Positions 1-8,227 of a stretch of DNA of 48,073 nucleotides are shown here, piece after piece. The notes beneath the pieces are model-generated. The model did not search any database, was not told the DNA's origin, and saw only the letters and a list, made by a program, of their open reading frames with translations. The first letter of the stretch is position 1. Each line of letters opens with the position of its first letter. The translations under genes were made by a program, and so were the position numbers. The stretch is from contig NZ_WODA01000018.1 in assembly GCF_009729855.1 (NCBI RefSeq), forward strand, positions 1 to 48,073, in the 5' to 3' direction. This DNA comes from Agromyces luteolus. Its GTDB lineage: Bacteria; Actinomycetota; Actinomycetes; Actinomycetales; Microbacteriaceae.

Positions 1-15
1 GCCCCAGAAATGACA

Positions 16-54
16 GATGTCTCGCGACATATGAGACATATGTCGCGAGACATC
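16..54. repeat. Perfect 18-bp inverted repeat beside tRNA-Tyr
   Basis: Arms 16-33 and 37-54 are exact reverse complements around a 3-base centre (AGA). The core of each arm is the self-similar motif ATGTCTCGCGACAT. The right arm ends seven bases before the 3' end of the tRNA-Tyr gene. It is too AT-mixed and too symmetric for an ordinary terminator, has no T-run on either side, and resembles an insertion-sequence end or a protein-binding palindrome. No transposase is visible nearby. Confidence 0.75.
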
Positions 55-60
55 ACATGG

Positions 61-142
61 TGGCGAGTGAGGGATTCGAACCCCCGAAGTCGTAGACAGC
101 TGATTTACAGTCAGATCCCTTTGGCCGCTTGGGTAACTCGCC
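61..142 (-). tRNA. tRNA-Tyr (anticodon GTA)
   Basis: Read on the minus strand it folds as a class II tRNA: acceptor GGCGAG pairs with CTCGCC, the anticodon loop is CTGTAAA giving anticodon GTA (tyrosine), there is a long variable arm, and the T-loop is GGTTCGAATCC. The discriminator base is A at 61, and the next three minus-strand bases (60-58) read CCA, so the 3' CCA is encoded in the DNA. Some 3' boundaries would therefore be drawn at 58. Confidence 0.97.
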
Positions 143-241
143 GAACGCCCGACCACGTTGTTCACATGACCGGGGGCCACACAAGGATACCCGCGGTCGG
201 CCGTTGCGTGAAATCGACGCGAACGGCGGACCTCGGGCGGG

Positions 242-916
242 TCAGAGCCGCTCGATCGGGACCGTGTCGTTGGGGCCGAGCCCGTCGGCGCGGTCGGATG
301 TCGAGGGGGCGACCCGCGGTGCGGCGCCCGTCGCCGACGAGGCCTGGGCACCGGCCGCTGCGGCGCCGCCGGGGCCCAGCGGCGCGCCCGTCGCCCGGTT
401 CACCGGCCCGCGGAGGCCGGCTCGCGCGATGACGCGCTGGATCGTGAGGTCCCGCTCGTTCGGCGAGCCCACGAACCGGATCTCGTTGAGCCCCTGCCGC
501 TGCGCGGCCGACTCGAAGATGATGTGGCCGAAGCCGAAGATGCGGCCGACGACCGGCCGGTGCACCGAGATGTCGAGGATCCGAGAGAGGGGCATGGTCG
601 CGATGTTCTGGCTCAGGATGCCGTGCACGCGGAACACGCGCATGTTCGTGATCACGAACCGGTCCATCTGGGCCTGCAGGATCCGCCACAGGCAGTAGCA
701 GGCGAGCCCGATGGCGAGGACTGCGGGCAGCCACCACGCCTGGGGAGGCACGACGAACGCGAGCAGCAGCAACGGCACGGATGCCACGAGCCCGAGCACC
801 GGCGTCACGATCGCCGCCCAGTGCTTCGCGACCTCGTCCACGACGACCTCGCCCTCGTCGGCGATGAGGAACCGCTCGACGTGGGGGTCGAAGATGCTTC
901 GGGCGTCGGCGCTCAC
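242..916 (-). CDS. PH-domain (bPH2/DUF304, YdbS-like) membrane protein
   Basis: 224-residue protein with two adjacent hydrophobic segments (about residues 33-80, around the W-W dyad of PPQAWWLPAVLAIGLAC) followed by a bacterial PH-like domain containing the typical stretch MDRFVITNMRVFRVHG and the PLSRILDISV motif. The C-terminal 60 residues are Gly/Ala/Pro-rich and probably disordered. A GTG at 916 is chosen because the frame upstream of it overlaps the preceding gene and reads as Arg/Pro/Ser-rich noise. Only 10 bases separate it from the stop of the 54-aa membrane protein gene, so the two are probably one transcript. PH-domain proteins of this type sit in the cytoplasmic membrane; the ligand is unknown. 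Confidence 0.85.
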   Translation of the reverse strand: MSADARSIFDPHVERFLIADEGEVVVDEVAKHWAAIVTPVLGLVASVPLLLLAFVVPPQAWWLPAVLAIGLACYCLWRILQAQMDRFVITNMRVFRVHGILSQNIATMPLSRILDISVHRPVVGRIFGFGHIIFESAAQRQGLNEIRFVGSPNERDLTIQRVIARAGLRGPVNRATGAPLGPGGAAAAGAQASSATGAAPRVAPSTSDRADGLGPNDTVPIERL

Positions 917-926
917 GGGGATCCCG

Positions 927-1091
927 TCAGGATGCGAGCGAGGTGAAGAAGGTACCGACGGCCTCGATGGCGCCCCAGACGGCGGCGAACGCGCCCTGGA
1001 CGGCGTTCGCGGCATCCTCGGGCCGGGTGATCGTGTAGAACAGGGCGAACCCGACGACGAGCCCGATGGCGATGCGCTTGACCCACTTCAC
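927..1091 (-). CDS. Small membrane protein, 54 aa, function unknown
   Basis: GTG start at 1091 preceded by GAAGGGAA about eight bases upstream. The product begins VKWVKRIAIGLVVGFALFY, a basic N-terminus followed by one transmembrane helix, then a short amphipathic tail rich in Ala, Val and Phe. No family is recognised with certainty. It is the first gene of a likely two-gene unit with the PH-domain protein, since its stop lies 10 bases before that start. A longer in-frame start at 1193 would add an Arg/Gly-rich N-terminus without a ribosome-binding site and is less likely. Confidence 0.6.
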   Translation of the reverse strand: MKWVKRIAIGLVVGFALFYTITRPEDAANAVQGAFAAVWGAIEAVGTFFTSLAS

Positions 1092-1268
1092 GGCGGTGTT
1101 CCCTTCGAGTAGAGGTGGGTATGGGCAAGCCAGGCCCCCCGAAGGCCCGCCCCGGACCCGCTCTTTTCTACCGCACGCCGGGGAGGCCCTCAACGCGCCA
1201 CTCCGCGCGGCGATAGGATCGGCTGTCCCGGTCCGCGCTCCCGGCGGACGGCGTCAGGCGAGGAATCC

Positions 1269-2288
1269 ATGGTCGGCATCGAAGAGGTGGCCAAGCTCGC
1301 GGGGGTCTCCACCGCGACGGTCTCGCGCGCCCTGAGCGGCCGCGGCCACGTCTCGCCGGCGTCGAAGGCCAAGGTGGTGGATGCCGCGGCGCAGCTCGGC
1401 TACGTCGTCTCGTCGAACGCGTCGAGCCTCGCGTCGGGGCGCACGCGCAACGTCGGCGTCGTGATCCCGTTCCTCAACCGGTGGTTCTTCGCGTCGGTGC
1501 TGGAGGGCGCGCAGCAGGCGCTGCTCAGGCACGGCTACGACGTCACGCTGTACAACCTGTCGGGCGACGGCCGCGAGCGCTCGAGCGTGTTCGAGCACTT
1601 CCTGCTCCGCCAGCGGGTCGACGCGGTCGTCGCGGTCTCGCTCGAGCTCACCGAGCACGAGGTGCAGCGCCTGCACGACCTCGGCAAGCCCCTCGTCGGC
1701 GTCGGCGGTCCGATCCCCGGCGTCCGGACGCTCACGATCGACGACGCCGCGGTCGCCCGGCTGGCGACCGAGCACCTCATCGCCCTCGGGCACCGGCGCA
1801 TCGCGCACATCGGCGGCGACCTCGAGTTCGACCTCGACTTCCACCTGCCGACGAACCGCCGCCTCGGGTACGAGGCCGCGCTCCGCGACGCGGGCGTCGA
1901 GCCCGATCCGCGCATCTTCGCGCCGGCCGACTTCACGATCCAGGGCGGCTACCACGCCGCGAAGCAGCTGCTCGGCGTGCCGCACGACCGGCCGACCGCG
2001 ATCTTCGCCGCGTCCGACGAGATGGCCATCGGGTCGATCCTCGCCGCGCGCGACCTCGGCATGGTCGTGCCGCGCGACGTGTCGATCATCGGCATCGACG
2101 ACTACGACCTGTCCGAGTTCTTCGGCCTCTCGACCGTGGCGCAGTTCCCGCGCGGCCAGGGCGAGAAGGCGGTCGAGATCCTCATGGAGCAGCTCGAACC
2201 GGGCCCGGATGCCGCGCCGCCGGCCGCGACCCCCCTGCCGTTCGAGCTCCGCGTGCGCTCCTCCACGGCGGTCCCCCCGGAGCGCTGA
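1269..2288 (+). CDS. LacI-family transcriptional regulator
   Basis: 339-residue regulator. Residues 1-55 form the LacI helix-turn-helix and hinge helix (IEEVAKLAGVSTATVSRALS, then YVVSSNASSLASGRT), followed by a periplasmic-binding-protein-like effector domain that starts NVGVVIPFLNRWFF and carries the usual AIFAASDEMAIG and DVSIIGIDDYDLSEFF blocks. A GAGGAA Shine-Dalgarno lies about five bases before the ATG, and a TAGGAT -10 candidate lies at 1214-1219. It probably senses a sugar and controls carbohydrate genes, but no LacI-type palindrome is seen in its own upstream region. The only perfect TGCAAGCGCTTGCA operator in the window is far away, before the amylopullulanase gene. The target is therefore open. 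Confidence 0.92.
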   Translation: MVGIEEVAKLAGVSTATVSRALSGRGHVSPASKAKVVDAAAQLGYVVSSNASSLASGRTRNVGVVIPFLNRWFFASVLEGAQQALLRHGYDVTLYNLSGDGRERSSVFEHFLLRQRVDAVVAVSLELTEHEVQRLHDLGKPLVGVGGPIPGVRTLTIDDAAVARLATEHLIALGHRRIAHIGGDLEFDLDFHLPTNRRLGYEAALRDAGVEPDPRIFAPADFTIQGGYHAAKQLLGVPHDRPTAIFAASDEMAIGSILAARDLGMVVPRDVSIIGIDDYDLSEFFGLSTVAQFPRGQGEKAVEILMEQLEPGPDAAPPAATPLPFELRVRSSTAVPPER

Positions 2289-2315
2289 CCCCCGCGCGGA
2301 CCCCATTCACGGACC

Positions 2316-2362
2316 ATTTCTGCGGTGGAGTACGCGCACACCCCGCCCTCCACCCCAGAAAT
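2316..2362. repeat. Palindromic repeat family 1, copy A
   Basis: Left arm ATTTCTGCGGTGGAG (2316-2330) pairs with CTCCACCCCAGAAAT (2348-2362) with one mismatch. It lies between the convergent LacI and ROK genes. Related copies with the same arms occur at 11041 and 12247; flanking bases ACC before the unit and CGCACTC after it are also shared, so this is an interspersed element and not a random hairpin. It could serve as a bidirectional terminator here. Confidence 0.85.
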
Positions 2363-2418
2363 CGCACTCGAACGCGACGAGAGCTCGGGGCGAGAGCGCG
2401 GGGCGAGAGCGCGGCGCG

Positions 2419-3606
2419 TCAGGCGGGAAGGCGGAGGCGCGCCAGCGACGCCTGGATGGCGACGGCCGCCGCACCGCGCGCCCACGAGCTGAAGCCCGCC
2501 GCGTCGACGTGCACCTCCACGGGGGTCGCCTCGGGATCGCGGTCCGCGGCGAGCGCGGCGAGCGCCGTGTCGCCGGCGACCTCCCAGAGCCCGACGCCCT
2601 CCCCCGAGAGCACGATCGCGTCGACCATCGTCAGGTTCGCGATGTACCCCATCATCCGGCCGAGCGCGCGGCCCGCGGCATCCGTCACCGATCGGGCGGC
2701 CGGATGCCCCGCCGCGGCCAGCTCGAGGACCTCGTCGTAGCCGACCTCGCGTCCGAGCGCGATGCCGACCTGCGCGCAGATGCTCGGGATCGCGAGCATC
2801 GCGGTCGAGCACCCGCGGTGGCCGTCCAGGCAGAGGGGTCCGTTCTGGTCGAGCGGCAGGTGGCCGCCGAGGCCGAGGCCGGTGTCGGGTGTCGTGACGA
2901 CGCGGTCGTGCATCACGAGGCCGTAGCCGACGCCGGCGCCGACCGTGACGACCGCGAACGCGTCGTGGGCCCGCGCAGGTCCGAACCACTGCTCGGCGGT
3001 CGTGAGCGCCGTCACGTCGTTCTCGAGGTCGACCGGGATGCCGAGTCGCGCCTCGAGCAGGTCGGCGAGCGGCACGTCGCGCCAACCGAGGAACGGAGCA
3101 CGGGTGACCACGCGCTGGTCGGTGACGTTGCCGCCGATGCTGAGGCCGACGCCGCCGAGGGCCGAGCCGTCGAGCGCCCCGCCGTCGAGCCCCGCGCCGC
3201 CGAGGGCCGCGCCTCCGTCATCGGCGAGCTCCGCCACGAGCCCGGCGATCACGTCGACGACCCGTTCGACGTCGTGACCGTCGAGCTCTCGCGACGCCTG
3301 GGCGAGCGCGGTGGCGCGCAGGTCGGTGAGCACGCCGTACGCCGCCTCCCCGGTGAGCTTGATGCCGACGAACCGCCGGGCGTCGACGCGCACGTCGAGC
3401 GGTCGCGCCGGCCGGCCGGTCGCGCCCTGCACGGCCTCGGCGGTCTCGACGAAGAGCCCGCGGTCGAGGAACGGCTTCGACAGGCGGGTGAGGCTCGCGG
3501 GTGAGAGCCCGAGCCGGCGGCCGAGGTCGGCGCGGGAGATCGGGCCGTGGATGAGGACCTCGCGGGCGAGCTCGCGCGCGGAGTCGCCGAGTTCCACCTG
3601 CGTCAT
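2419..3606 (-). CDS. ROK-family transcriptional regulator (NagC/XylR type)
   Basis: 395 residues. An N-terminal winged helix-turn-helix (about 10-60: ISRADLGRRLGLSPASLTRLS) is followed by a ROK sugar-kinase-like domain with the phosphate-binding strand FVGIKLTGEAAYGVL, the ENDV segment and TVGAGVGYGLV. The usual ROK zinc motif CxCGxxGC is degenerate here (CLDGHRGC). A Gly/Ala/Leu-rich insertion of about 25 residues lies near residue 135. ATG at 3606 is chosen over the GTG at 3609 because AGGAGG sits five bases before it. It is divergent from the GH36 gene, and a 21-bp palindrome of the kind bound by ROK repressors lies in the shared region, so it most likely represses the alpha-galactoside genes until a sugar ligand binds. 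Confidence 0.9.
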   Translation of the reverse strand: MTQVELGDSARELAREVLIHGPISRADLGRRLGLSPASLTRLSKPFLDRGLFVETAEAVQGATGRPARPLDVRVDARRFVGIKLTGEAAYGVLTDLRATALAQASRELDGHDVERVVDVIAGLVAELADDGGAALGGAGLDGGALDGSALGGVGLSIGGNVTDQRVVTRAPFLGWRDVPLADLLEARLGIPVDLENDVTALTTAEQWFGPARAHDAFAVVTVGAGVGYGLVMHDRVVTTPDTGLGLGGHLPLDQNGPLCLDGHRGCSTAMLAIPSICAQVGIALGREVGYDEVLELAAAGHPAARSVTDAAGRALGRMMGYIANLTMVDAIVLSGEGVGLWEVAGDTALAALAADRDPEATPVEVHVDAAGFSSWARGAAAVAIQASLARLRLPA

Positions 3607-3687
3607 CACCGCCTCCTCACGCGATTCATTCCATCATGACATGAACCGAGGCGATCCACCCCTCTTCATAGATAGAAGAAGTGGGGA

Positions 3688-3719
3688 TTGACACTCCGTT
3701 ATTTCTGTCGTAGAAATAA
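3688..3719 (+). promoter_or_regulatory. Leaderless promoter with overlapping ROK-type operator for GH36
   Basis: TTGACA (3688-3693), 17-base spacer, TAGAAA (3711-3716), then six bases to the ATG at 3723, which puts the transcription start at or next to the start codon. The perfect palindrome TTATTTCT-N5-AGAAATAA (3699-3719) covers the spacer and the -10 box. AT-rich arms beginning TTATTT and ending AAATAA are typical of NagC/Mlc-type ROK operators. Binding would block RNA polymerase. No second copy is seen before the downstream transporter genes. Confidence 0.75.
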
Positions 3720-3722
3720 GTC

Positions 3723-5861
3723 ATGCTCCGATCAGCGCCGATCCACCTCCGCAACGGCGGCACCAGCGTGGTGCTCGACCATGCACGCGCGGCGCTCCCG
3801 ACGATCGTCCACTGGGGTGCTGACCTCGGCGCGGTCACGGCCGACGACCTCGACGCGGTGGCGATCGCGGCGCTCCCCCAGCGCGTCTCCGGCGGGCTCG
3901 ACCGCCCGGCCGCCCTCACGCTCATCCCCCAGGACGCCGACGGCTGGCTCGGCACCCCCGGCCTCGCCGGGCACCGCGGCGGGCGCGCGTTCTCGACGAG
4001 GCTCGTCACCGACGCGATCGAGGTCGACGGCGCGTCCGCCGTGATCAGGGCGACGGATGCCTCGGCCGGCCTCGCCGCGACCATCGAACTGCACGTGACC
4101 GACTCGGGCCTCCTCCGCCAGCGCATCACGCTCGAGAACGTCGCAGCAGAGCCCTACGCGCTCACCGCGCTCGCCCCCACGTTCCCGGTCCCGCTCGGCG
4201 CCGACGAGCTGCTCGACACGACGGGCCGCCACCTCCGCGAGCGCAGCCCCCAGCGGCACGCCTTCACGATCGGCACGCACCTCCGCGAGAGCCGGCGCGG
4301 CCGGCCGGGCTCCGACGCGAGCCTCCTGCTCGCCGCCGGCCGAACGGGCTTCGGCTTCGAGCGCGGCCTCGTCCACGCCGTGCACACCGCCTGGAGCGGC
4401 AACCACCGTCTCCTCGGCGAGCGCACCCCGACCGGCGAGGCCTTCCTGTCCGCGGGCGAGCTGCTCGTGCCCGGCGAGATCGAGCTCGCCGAAGGCGAGT
4501 CGTACACGACCCCGTGGGCGATCGGCTCGTGGGGAGACGGCCTGAACGAGCTGTCGAAGCGGTTCCACGACGAGCTCCGCGCCCGGCCGCAGCATCCGCG
4601 CCGCCCTCGCCCGGTCACGCTCAACACGTGGGAGGCCGTGTACTTCGACCACGACCTCGACACGCTGACGGCGCTCGCAGAGCGGGCCGCGCGCGTCGGC
4701 GTCGAGCGGTTCGTGCTCGACGACGGCTGGTTCCGCGGCCGCCGCGACGACACGGCCGGGCTCGGCGACTGGTTCGTCGACGAGGGCGTCTGGCCCGACG
4801 GGCTCGGGCCGCTCATCGACCGCGTCCGCGGGCTCGGCATGGAGTTCGGCCTGTGGGTCGAGCCCGAGATGGTGAACCTCGACAGCGACCTCGCGCGCGA
4901 GCACCCCGACTGGATCCTCCGCGGTCGCGACGACCTGCCCGTGCCCGCGCGGCAGCAGCACGTGCTCGACCTCGCGAACCCCGACGCGTGGGAGTACCTG
5001 CTCGACCGGCTCGACGCCCTGCTCGCCGAGTACGACATCGCGTACCTCAAGTGGGACCACAACCGCGACCTGCTCGAGGCCGGCGCCGCCGACAGCGGGC
5101 GGCCGCGCGTGCACGAGAACGTGCTCGCGCTGTACCGCCTGCTCGCGGCGCTCAAGCGCCGCCATCCGGGCCTCGAGATCGAGTCCTGCGCGTCGGGCGG
5201 TGCCCGCGTCGACCTCGGCATCCTGGAGCACACCGACCGCATCTGGACCAGCGACACCCTCGACCCGATCGAGCGCCTGCAGATCCAGAAGTACACGGGG
5301 CTGCTCGTGCCGACCGAGCTCATGGGCGCGCACCTGACGAGCCCCGAAGTCCACTCCACCGGACGCTCGGTGAGCCTCGACCTCAGCGCCGGCGTCGCGA
5401 TGCTCGGCCACTTCGGCATCGAGTGGAACCTCGTGAACCTCGACGACGCCGGCCTCGACGCGGTCGCCGCGTGGGTCGCACTGCACGCGCGCCACCGCGA
5501 CCTCATCCACACCGGCACGCTCGTGCACGGTGACGTGACGGATGCCGCGACCGACGTCCGCGGCGTCGTCGCACGCGACGCGGCATCCGCCCTCTTCACG
5601 TTCACGCAGGTGACCACCGGCGTGACCCTCCCGCCCGGCCGGTTCACGCTGCCGGGCCTCGACCCCGACCGCCGGTACACCGTGCGCGTCGCCGCAGGCA
5701 GCCCGGCCGCGGGCCCCGGCCAGTCGCCGCTGCCGTGGGCCGAGCAGCCCATCACGCTGACCGGCCGCCAGCTCGGCACCGTGGGCCTCCAGGCCCCGGT
5801 GCTGTACCCCGCGCAGCTCGTGCTGCTCGAACTCACCGAACCGTCCCCGGAGGTCGAGTAG
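3723..5861 (+). CDS. GH36 alpha-galactosidase
   Basis: 712 residues, normal length for GH36. It hydrolyses terminal alpha-galactosyl bonds in melibiose, raffinose and related oligosaccharides, probably in the cytosol because there is no signal peptide. An N-terminal beta-supersandwich (about 1-290) precedes a TIM barrel with VLDDGWFRGRR, GLWVEPEMVN, the nucleophile Asp445 in YLKWDHNRD and the acid/base Asp511 in WTSDTLDPIERLQ. The ESCASGGARVD block is also typical. A C-terminal beta-sandwich follows. There is no ribosome-binding site; the ATG lies six bases after the -10 box. The final codons (Val-Glu-stop) come from a GGTCTCGATACG-family repeat that runs across the end of the gene. It is first in a likely operon with the importer and the GH13 enzyme. 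Confidence 0.93.
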   Translation: MLRSAPIHLRNGGTSVVLDHARAALPTIVHWGADLGAVTADDLDAVAIAALPQRVSGGLDRPAALTLIPQDADGWLGTPGLAGHRGGRAFSTRLVTDAIEVDGASAVIRATDASAGLAATIELHVTDSGLLRQRITLENVAAEPYALTALAPTFPVPLGADELLDTTGRHLRERSPQRHAFTIGTHLRESRRGRPGSDASLLLAAGRTGFGFERGLVHAVHTAWSGNHRLLGERTPTGEAFLSAGELLVPGEIELAEGESYTTPWAIGSWGDGLNELSKRFHDELRARPQHPRRPRPVTLNTWEAVYFDHDLDTLTALAERAARVGVERFVLDDGWFRGRRDDTAGLGDWFVDEGVWPDGLGPLIDRVRGLGMEFGLWVEPEMVNLDSDLAREHPDWILRGRDDLPVPARQQHVLDLANPDAWEYLLDRLDALLAEYDIAYLKWDHNRDLLEAGAADSGRPRVHENVLALYRLLAALKRRHPGLEIESCASGGARVDLGILEHTDRIWTSDTLDPIERLQIQKYTGLLVPTELMGAHLTSPEVHSTGRSVSLDLSAGVAMLGHFGIEWNLVNLDDAGLDAVAAWVALHARHRDLIHTGTLVHGDVTDAATDVRGVVARDAASALFTFTQVTTGVTLPPGRFTLPGLDPDRRYTVRVAAGSPAAGPGQSPLPWAEQPITLTGRQLGTVGLQAPVLYPAQLVLLELTEPSPEVE

Positions 5862-5931
5862 GACGCGAAGCGCCCGTATCGAGACCACCACCCGCCGGGT
5901 CTCGATACGCGCGCCGCGCTACTCGACCACC
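5852..5931. repeat. GGTCTCGATACG-family repeat, inverted pair
   Basis: A minus-oriented copy (5852-5886) and a plus-oriented copy (5898-5931) face each other, able to form a long hairpin between the GH36 and binding-protein genes. The left copy includes the GH36 stop codon TAG (5859-5861). This repeat type is common in Microbacteriaceae intergenic DNA. Further copies are at 26398 and 29196. Confidence 0.85.
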
Positions 5932-5972
5932 GAAACCGACCACCTCATCCCCGACGCGCAAGGAGGCGCACG

Positions 5973-7286
5973 ATGACGCACCATCCACCACGCCCGTACC
6001 GGCACCGCCGACGCCGAGCGCTCGCCGCGGCATCCGTCGCCCTCGCCCTCACCGCAGGCCTCGGCCTCGCCGGCTGCGCGAGCGGCGCCGGCGACGACCG
6101 CGTGAAGCTCGACTTCTTCCAGTTCAAGGGCGAGGCCCTCGAGGACTTCGAGCAGATCATCGCCGACTTCGAGGCCGAGAACCCCGACATCGACGTCGTG
6201 CAGAACCAGGTCGCCGACGCCGACACGCTGATCCGCACGCTGCTCGTGAAGGACCGCACGCCCGACGTCATCACCCTGAACGCGAACGGCAACTTCGGCC
6301 GGCTCGCGCAGGCCGGGGTGTTCCACGACTTCACGGGCGACCCGCTGCTCGACACGATCAACCCGGCGGTGCAGGAGATCCTCGCCGACCTCGGCACGTA
6401 CGGCGACGAGGTCAACGGCCTCGGCTACGTCAACAACGCCAACGGCATCATCTACAACCGCGACATCTTCGAGGAGCAGGGCCTCGAGGTGCCCGAGACG
6501 TTCGACGAGCTGATCGCGGTGTGCGATGCGCTGGCGGATGCCGGCATCACGCCGTTCTACGGCACGCTCGCCGATTCGTGGACCGTGCTCCCGTCGTGGA
6601 ACGCGCTCGGCGCGTACCCCGCGCAGGGCGACTTCTTCGACGAGATGCGCGCCGAGGGCGAGGACGTCGGCCCCGACTCCCCCGTGTCGTTCGAGAAGGA
6701 CTTCCCGACGGCGATGGAGCAGCAGGCCGAGCTCTACTCGTACGCGCAGGAGGGCTACCGCGGTCGCACCTACGACGACGGCAACGCCGCCTTCGCGAAC
6801 GGCGAGGCCGCGATGCTCATGCAGGGCATCTGGGCGGTGAACCCGATCCTCGGCATCGACCCCGACGTGAACCTCGGCATCTTCCCGTACCCGGGCACCG
6901 ACGACCCCGACGACCGCCTGCTCGTCTCCGGCGTCGACGTCGTCGTGACCATGGGCAGGGACGGGCCGCACCAGGAGGAGGCGCAGCGCTTCATCGACTA
7001 CCTCTTCCAGCCCGAGGTCATCGAGGGGTTCGCGGCGTCGCAGAACATGGTGCCGTCCGTCGAGGGCGCAGAGCTCAGCGACTCGGCCGCGATCCAGTCG
7101 GTCGCGCCGTGGTTCGAGGAGGGCCGCATCACCGGCTTCATCGACCACCAGGTCCCGCCCGGCATCCCGCTGGATGCCACGGTGCAGGAGGCCCTCTTCA
7201 CCGGCGACCCGCAGTCCGCGCTCGCCACCCTCGACCGCGAGTGGGCGAAGGTCGCCGCTCGCACGATCCCCGTGACGGGAGAGTGA
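5973..7286 (+). CDS. ABC sugar-binding lipoprotein
   Basis: 437 residues, family 1 extracellular solute-binding protein. A basic N-terminus (RHRRRRALAAA) and hydrophobic stretch end in the lipobox GLAGC, with Cys35 as the lipidated residue; a Gly/Ser linker follows. The mature part has features of oligosaccharide binders (KDRTPDVITLN, GLGYVNNANGIIYNRDIF, FANGEAAMLMQGIW). AAGGAGG lies six to seven bases before the ATG. It ends two bases before the first permease gene. From its neighbours, the ligand is probably an alpha-galactoside or alpha-glucoside such as raffinose or melibiose; this is inference. It is anchored on the outer face of the membrane. Confidence 0.92.
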   Translation: MTHHPPRPYRHRRRRALAAASVALALTAGLGLAGCASGAGDDRVKLDFFQFKGEALEDFEQIIADFEAENPDIDVVQNQVADADTLIRTLLVKDRTPDVITLNANGNFGRLAQAGVFHDFTGDPLLDTINPAVQEILADLGTYGDEVNGLGYVNNANGIIYNRDIFEEQGLEVPETFDELIAVCDALADAGITPFYGTLADSWTVLPSWNALGAYPAQGDFFDEMRAEGEDVGPDSPVSFEKDFPTAMEQQAELYSYAQEGYRGRTYDDGNAAFANGEAAMLMQGIWAVNPILGIDPDVNLGIFPYPGTDDPDDRLLVSGVDVVVTMGRDGPHQEEAQRFIDYLFQPEVIEGFAASQNMVPSVEGAELSDSAAIQSVAPWFEEGRITGFIDHQVPPGIPLDATVQEALFTGDPQSALATLDREWAKVAARTIPVTGE

Positions 7287-7288
7287 CC

Positions 7289-8227
7289 ATGTCCACGTTG
7301 ACCCAAGCGGTCCGCACGTCGACGACGGGCGGCACCAAGCGGGGCCGGGCCGCGCGCAACCGCGTCGAGACCCGCCGCGCGATGCCCGCCTTCTACTGGA
7401 TGGTGTGGCCCGCCGTGATCGCGTTCGCCGCGTTCCACACCCTCCCCGTGATCATCGGCATCTTCTTCAGCTTCACGAACTACGCGGGCTACGGCGCGTG
7501 GAACTTCGTGGGCCTGTCGAACTACGCCAACCTGTTCCGCGACGACCGCGTGCTCGCGGCGTACGGCTTCTCGTTCCTGTTCGCGATCGTCGCGACGATC
7601 CTCACCAACGTGATCTCGCTCGCGATCGCGCTCGGGCTGAACGCGAAGATCGTCGGCCGGAACTTCTTCCGCGGCGTCTACTTCGTGCCGTACGTGCTCG
7701 CGATCCTGGTCATCGGCTACGTGTTCCAGTTCTTCTTCTCGAACTCGCTGCCGAAGATCCTGTCGGGCATCCCGCTGTTCCGCGACAACCTCCTGACGAG
7801 TCCCGACTGGGCGTGGACCGCGATCGTCGTGCTCGCCGTGTGGCAGGCCTGCGCGTTCGCGATCATCATCTACCTCTCGGGGCTGCAGACGATCCCGGGC
7901 GAGCTCTACGAGGCCGCGTCGCTCGACGGCGCGGGCGCGTGGCGCCAGTTCCGCTCGATCACGTTCCCGCTCATCGGTGCGTTCTTCACGATCAACGTGG
8001 TGCTCAGCCTGAAGGGCTTCCTCCAGGTGTTCGACCCGATCGTCTCGCTCACGAACGGCGGCCCGGGCACCTCGACCGAGTCCGTGACGCTGCTCATCTT
8101 CCGGGGCGGCTTCTCGGGCGGCGAGTTCGCCTACCAGACGGCCAACGCGGTGATCTTCTTCATCGTCATCACGGTCGTCTCCCTCTTCCAGTTCCGGGTC
8201 CTTCAGCGCAGAGAGGCCGATTTCTGA
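7289..8227 (+). CDS. ABC sugar permease, MalF/UgpA type
   Basis: 312 residues with six predicted membrane helices. The permease EAA loop is clear: YEAASLDGAGAWRQFRSITF. The first helix follows a 35-residue basic cytoplasmic lead (TKRGRAARNRVETRR). The ATG at 7289 starts two bases after the binding-protein stop and the gene ends in an overlapping TGATG with the next permease, so the three are translationally linked. It forms half of the transmembrane channel. A MalK/MsiK-like ATPase is needed but not encoded in this block. Confidence 0.93.
   Translation: MSTLTQAVRTSTTGGTKRGRAARNRVETRRAMPAFYWMVWPAVIAFAAFHTLPVIIGIFFSFTNYAGYGAWNFVGLSNYANLFRDDRVLAAYGFSFLFAIVATILTNVISLAIALGLNAKIVGRNFFRGVYFVPYVLAILVIGYVFQFFFSNSLPKILSGIPLFRDNLLTSPDWAWTAIVVLAVWQACAFAIIIYLSGLQTIPGELYEAASLDGAGAWRQFRSITFPLIGAFFTINVVLSLKGFLQVFDPIVSLTNGGPGTSTESVTLLIFRGGFSGGEFAYQTANAVIFFIVITVVSLFQFRVLQRREADF

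Noticed and set aside
1092..1268. Autoregulatory LacI operator before the LacI gene
   Set aside because: I searched for a CG-centred palindrome of the TGCAAGCGCTTGCA type and found none; only a weak GTCCGC/GCGGAC hairpin (about 1231-1249) is present.
3732..5891. Minus-strand open frame of about 720 codons opposite GH36
   Set aside because: Arg/Val/Glu/Ala-rich low-complexity product without motifs; the plus strand has the full GH36 active site.
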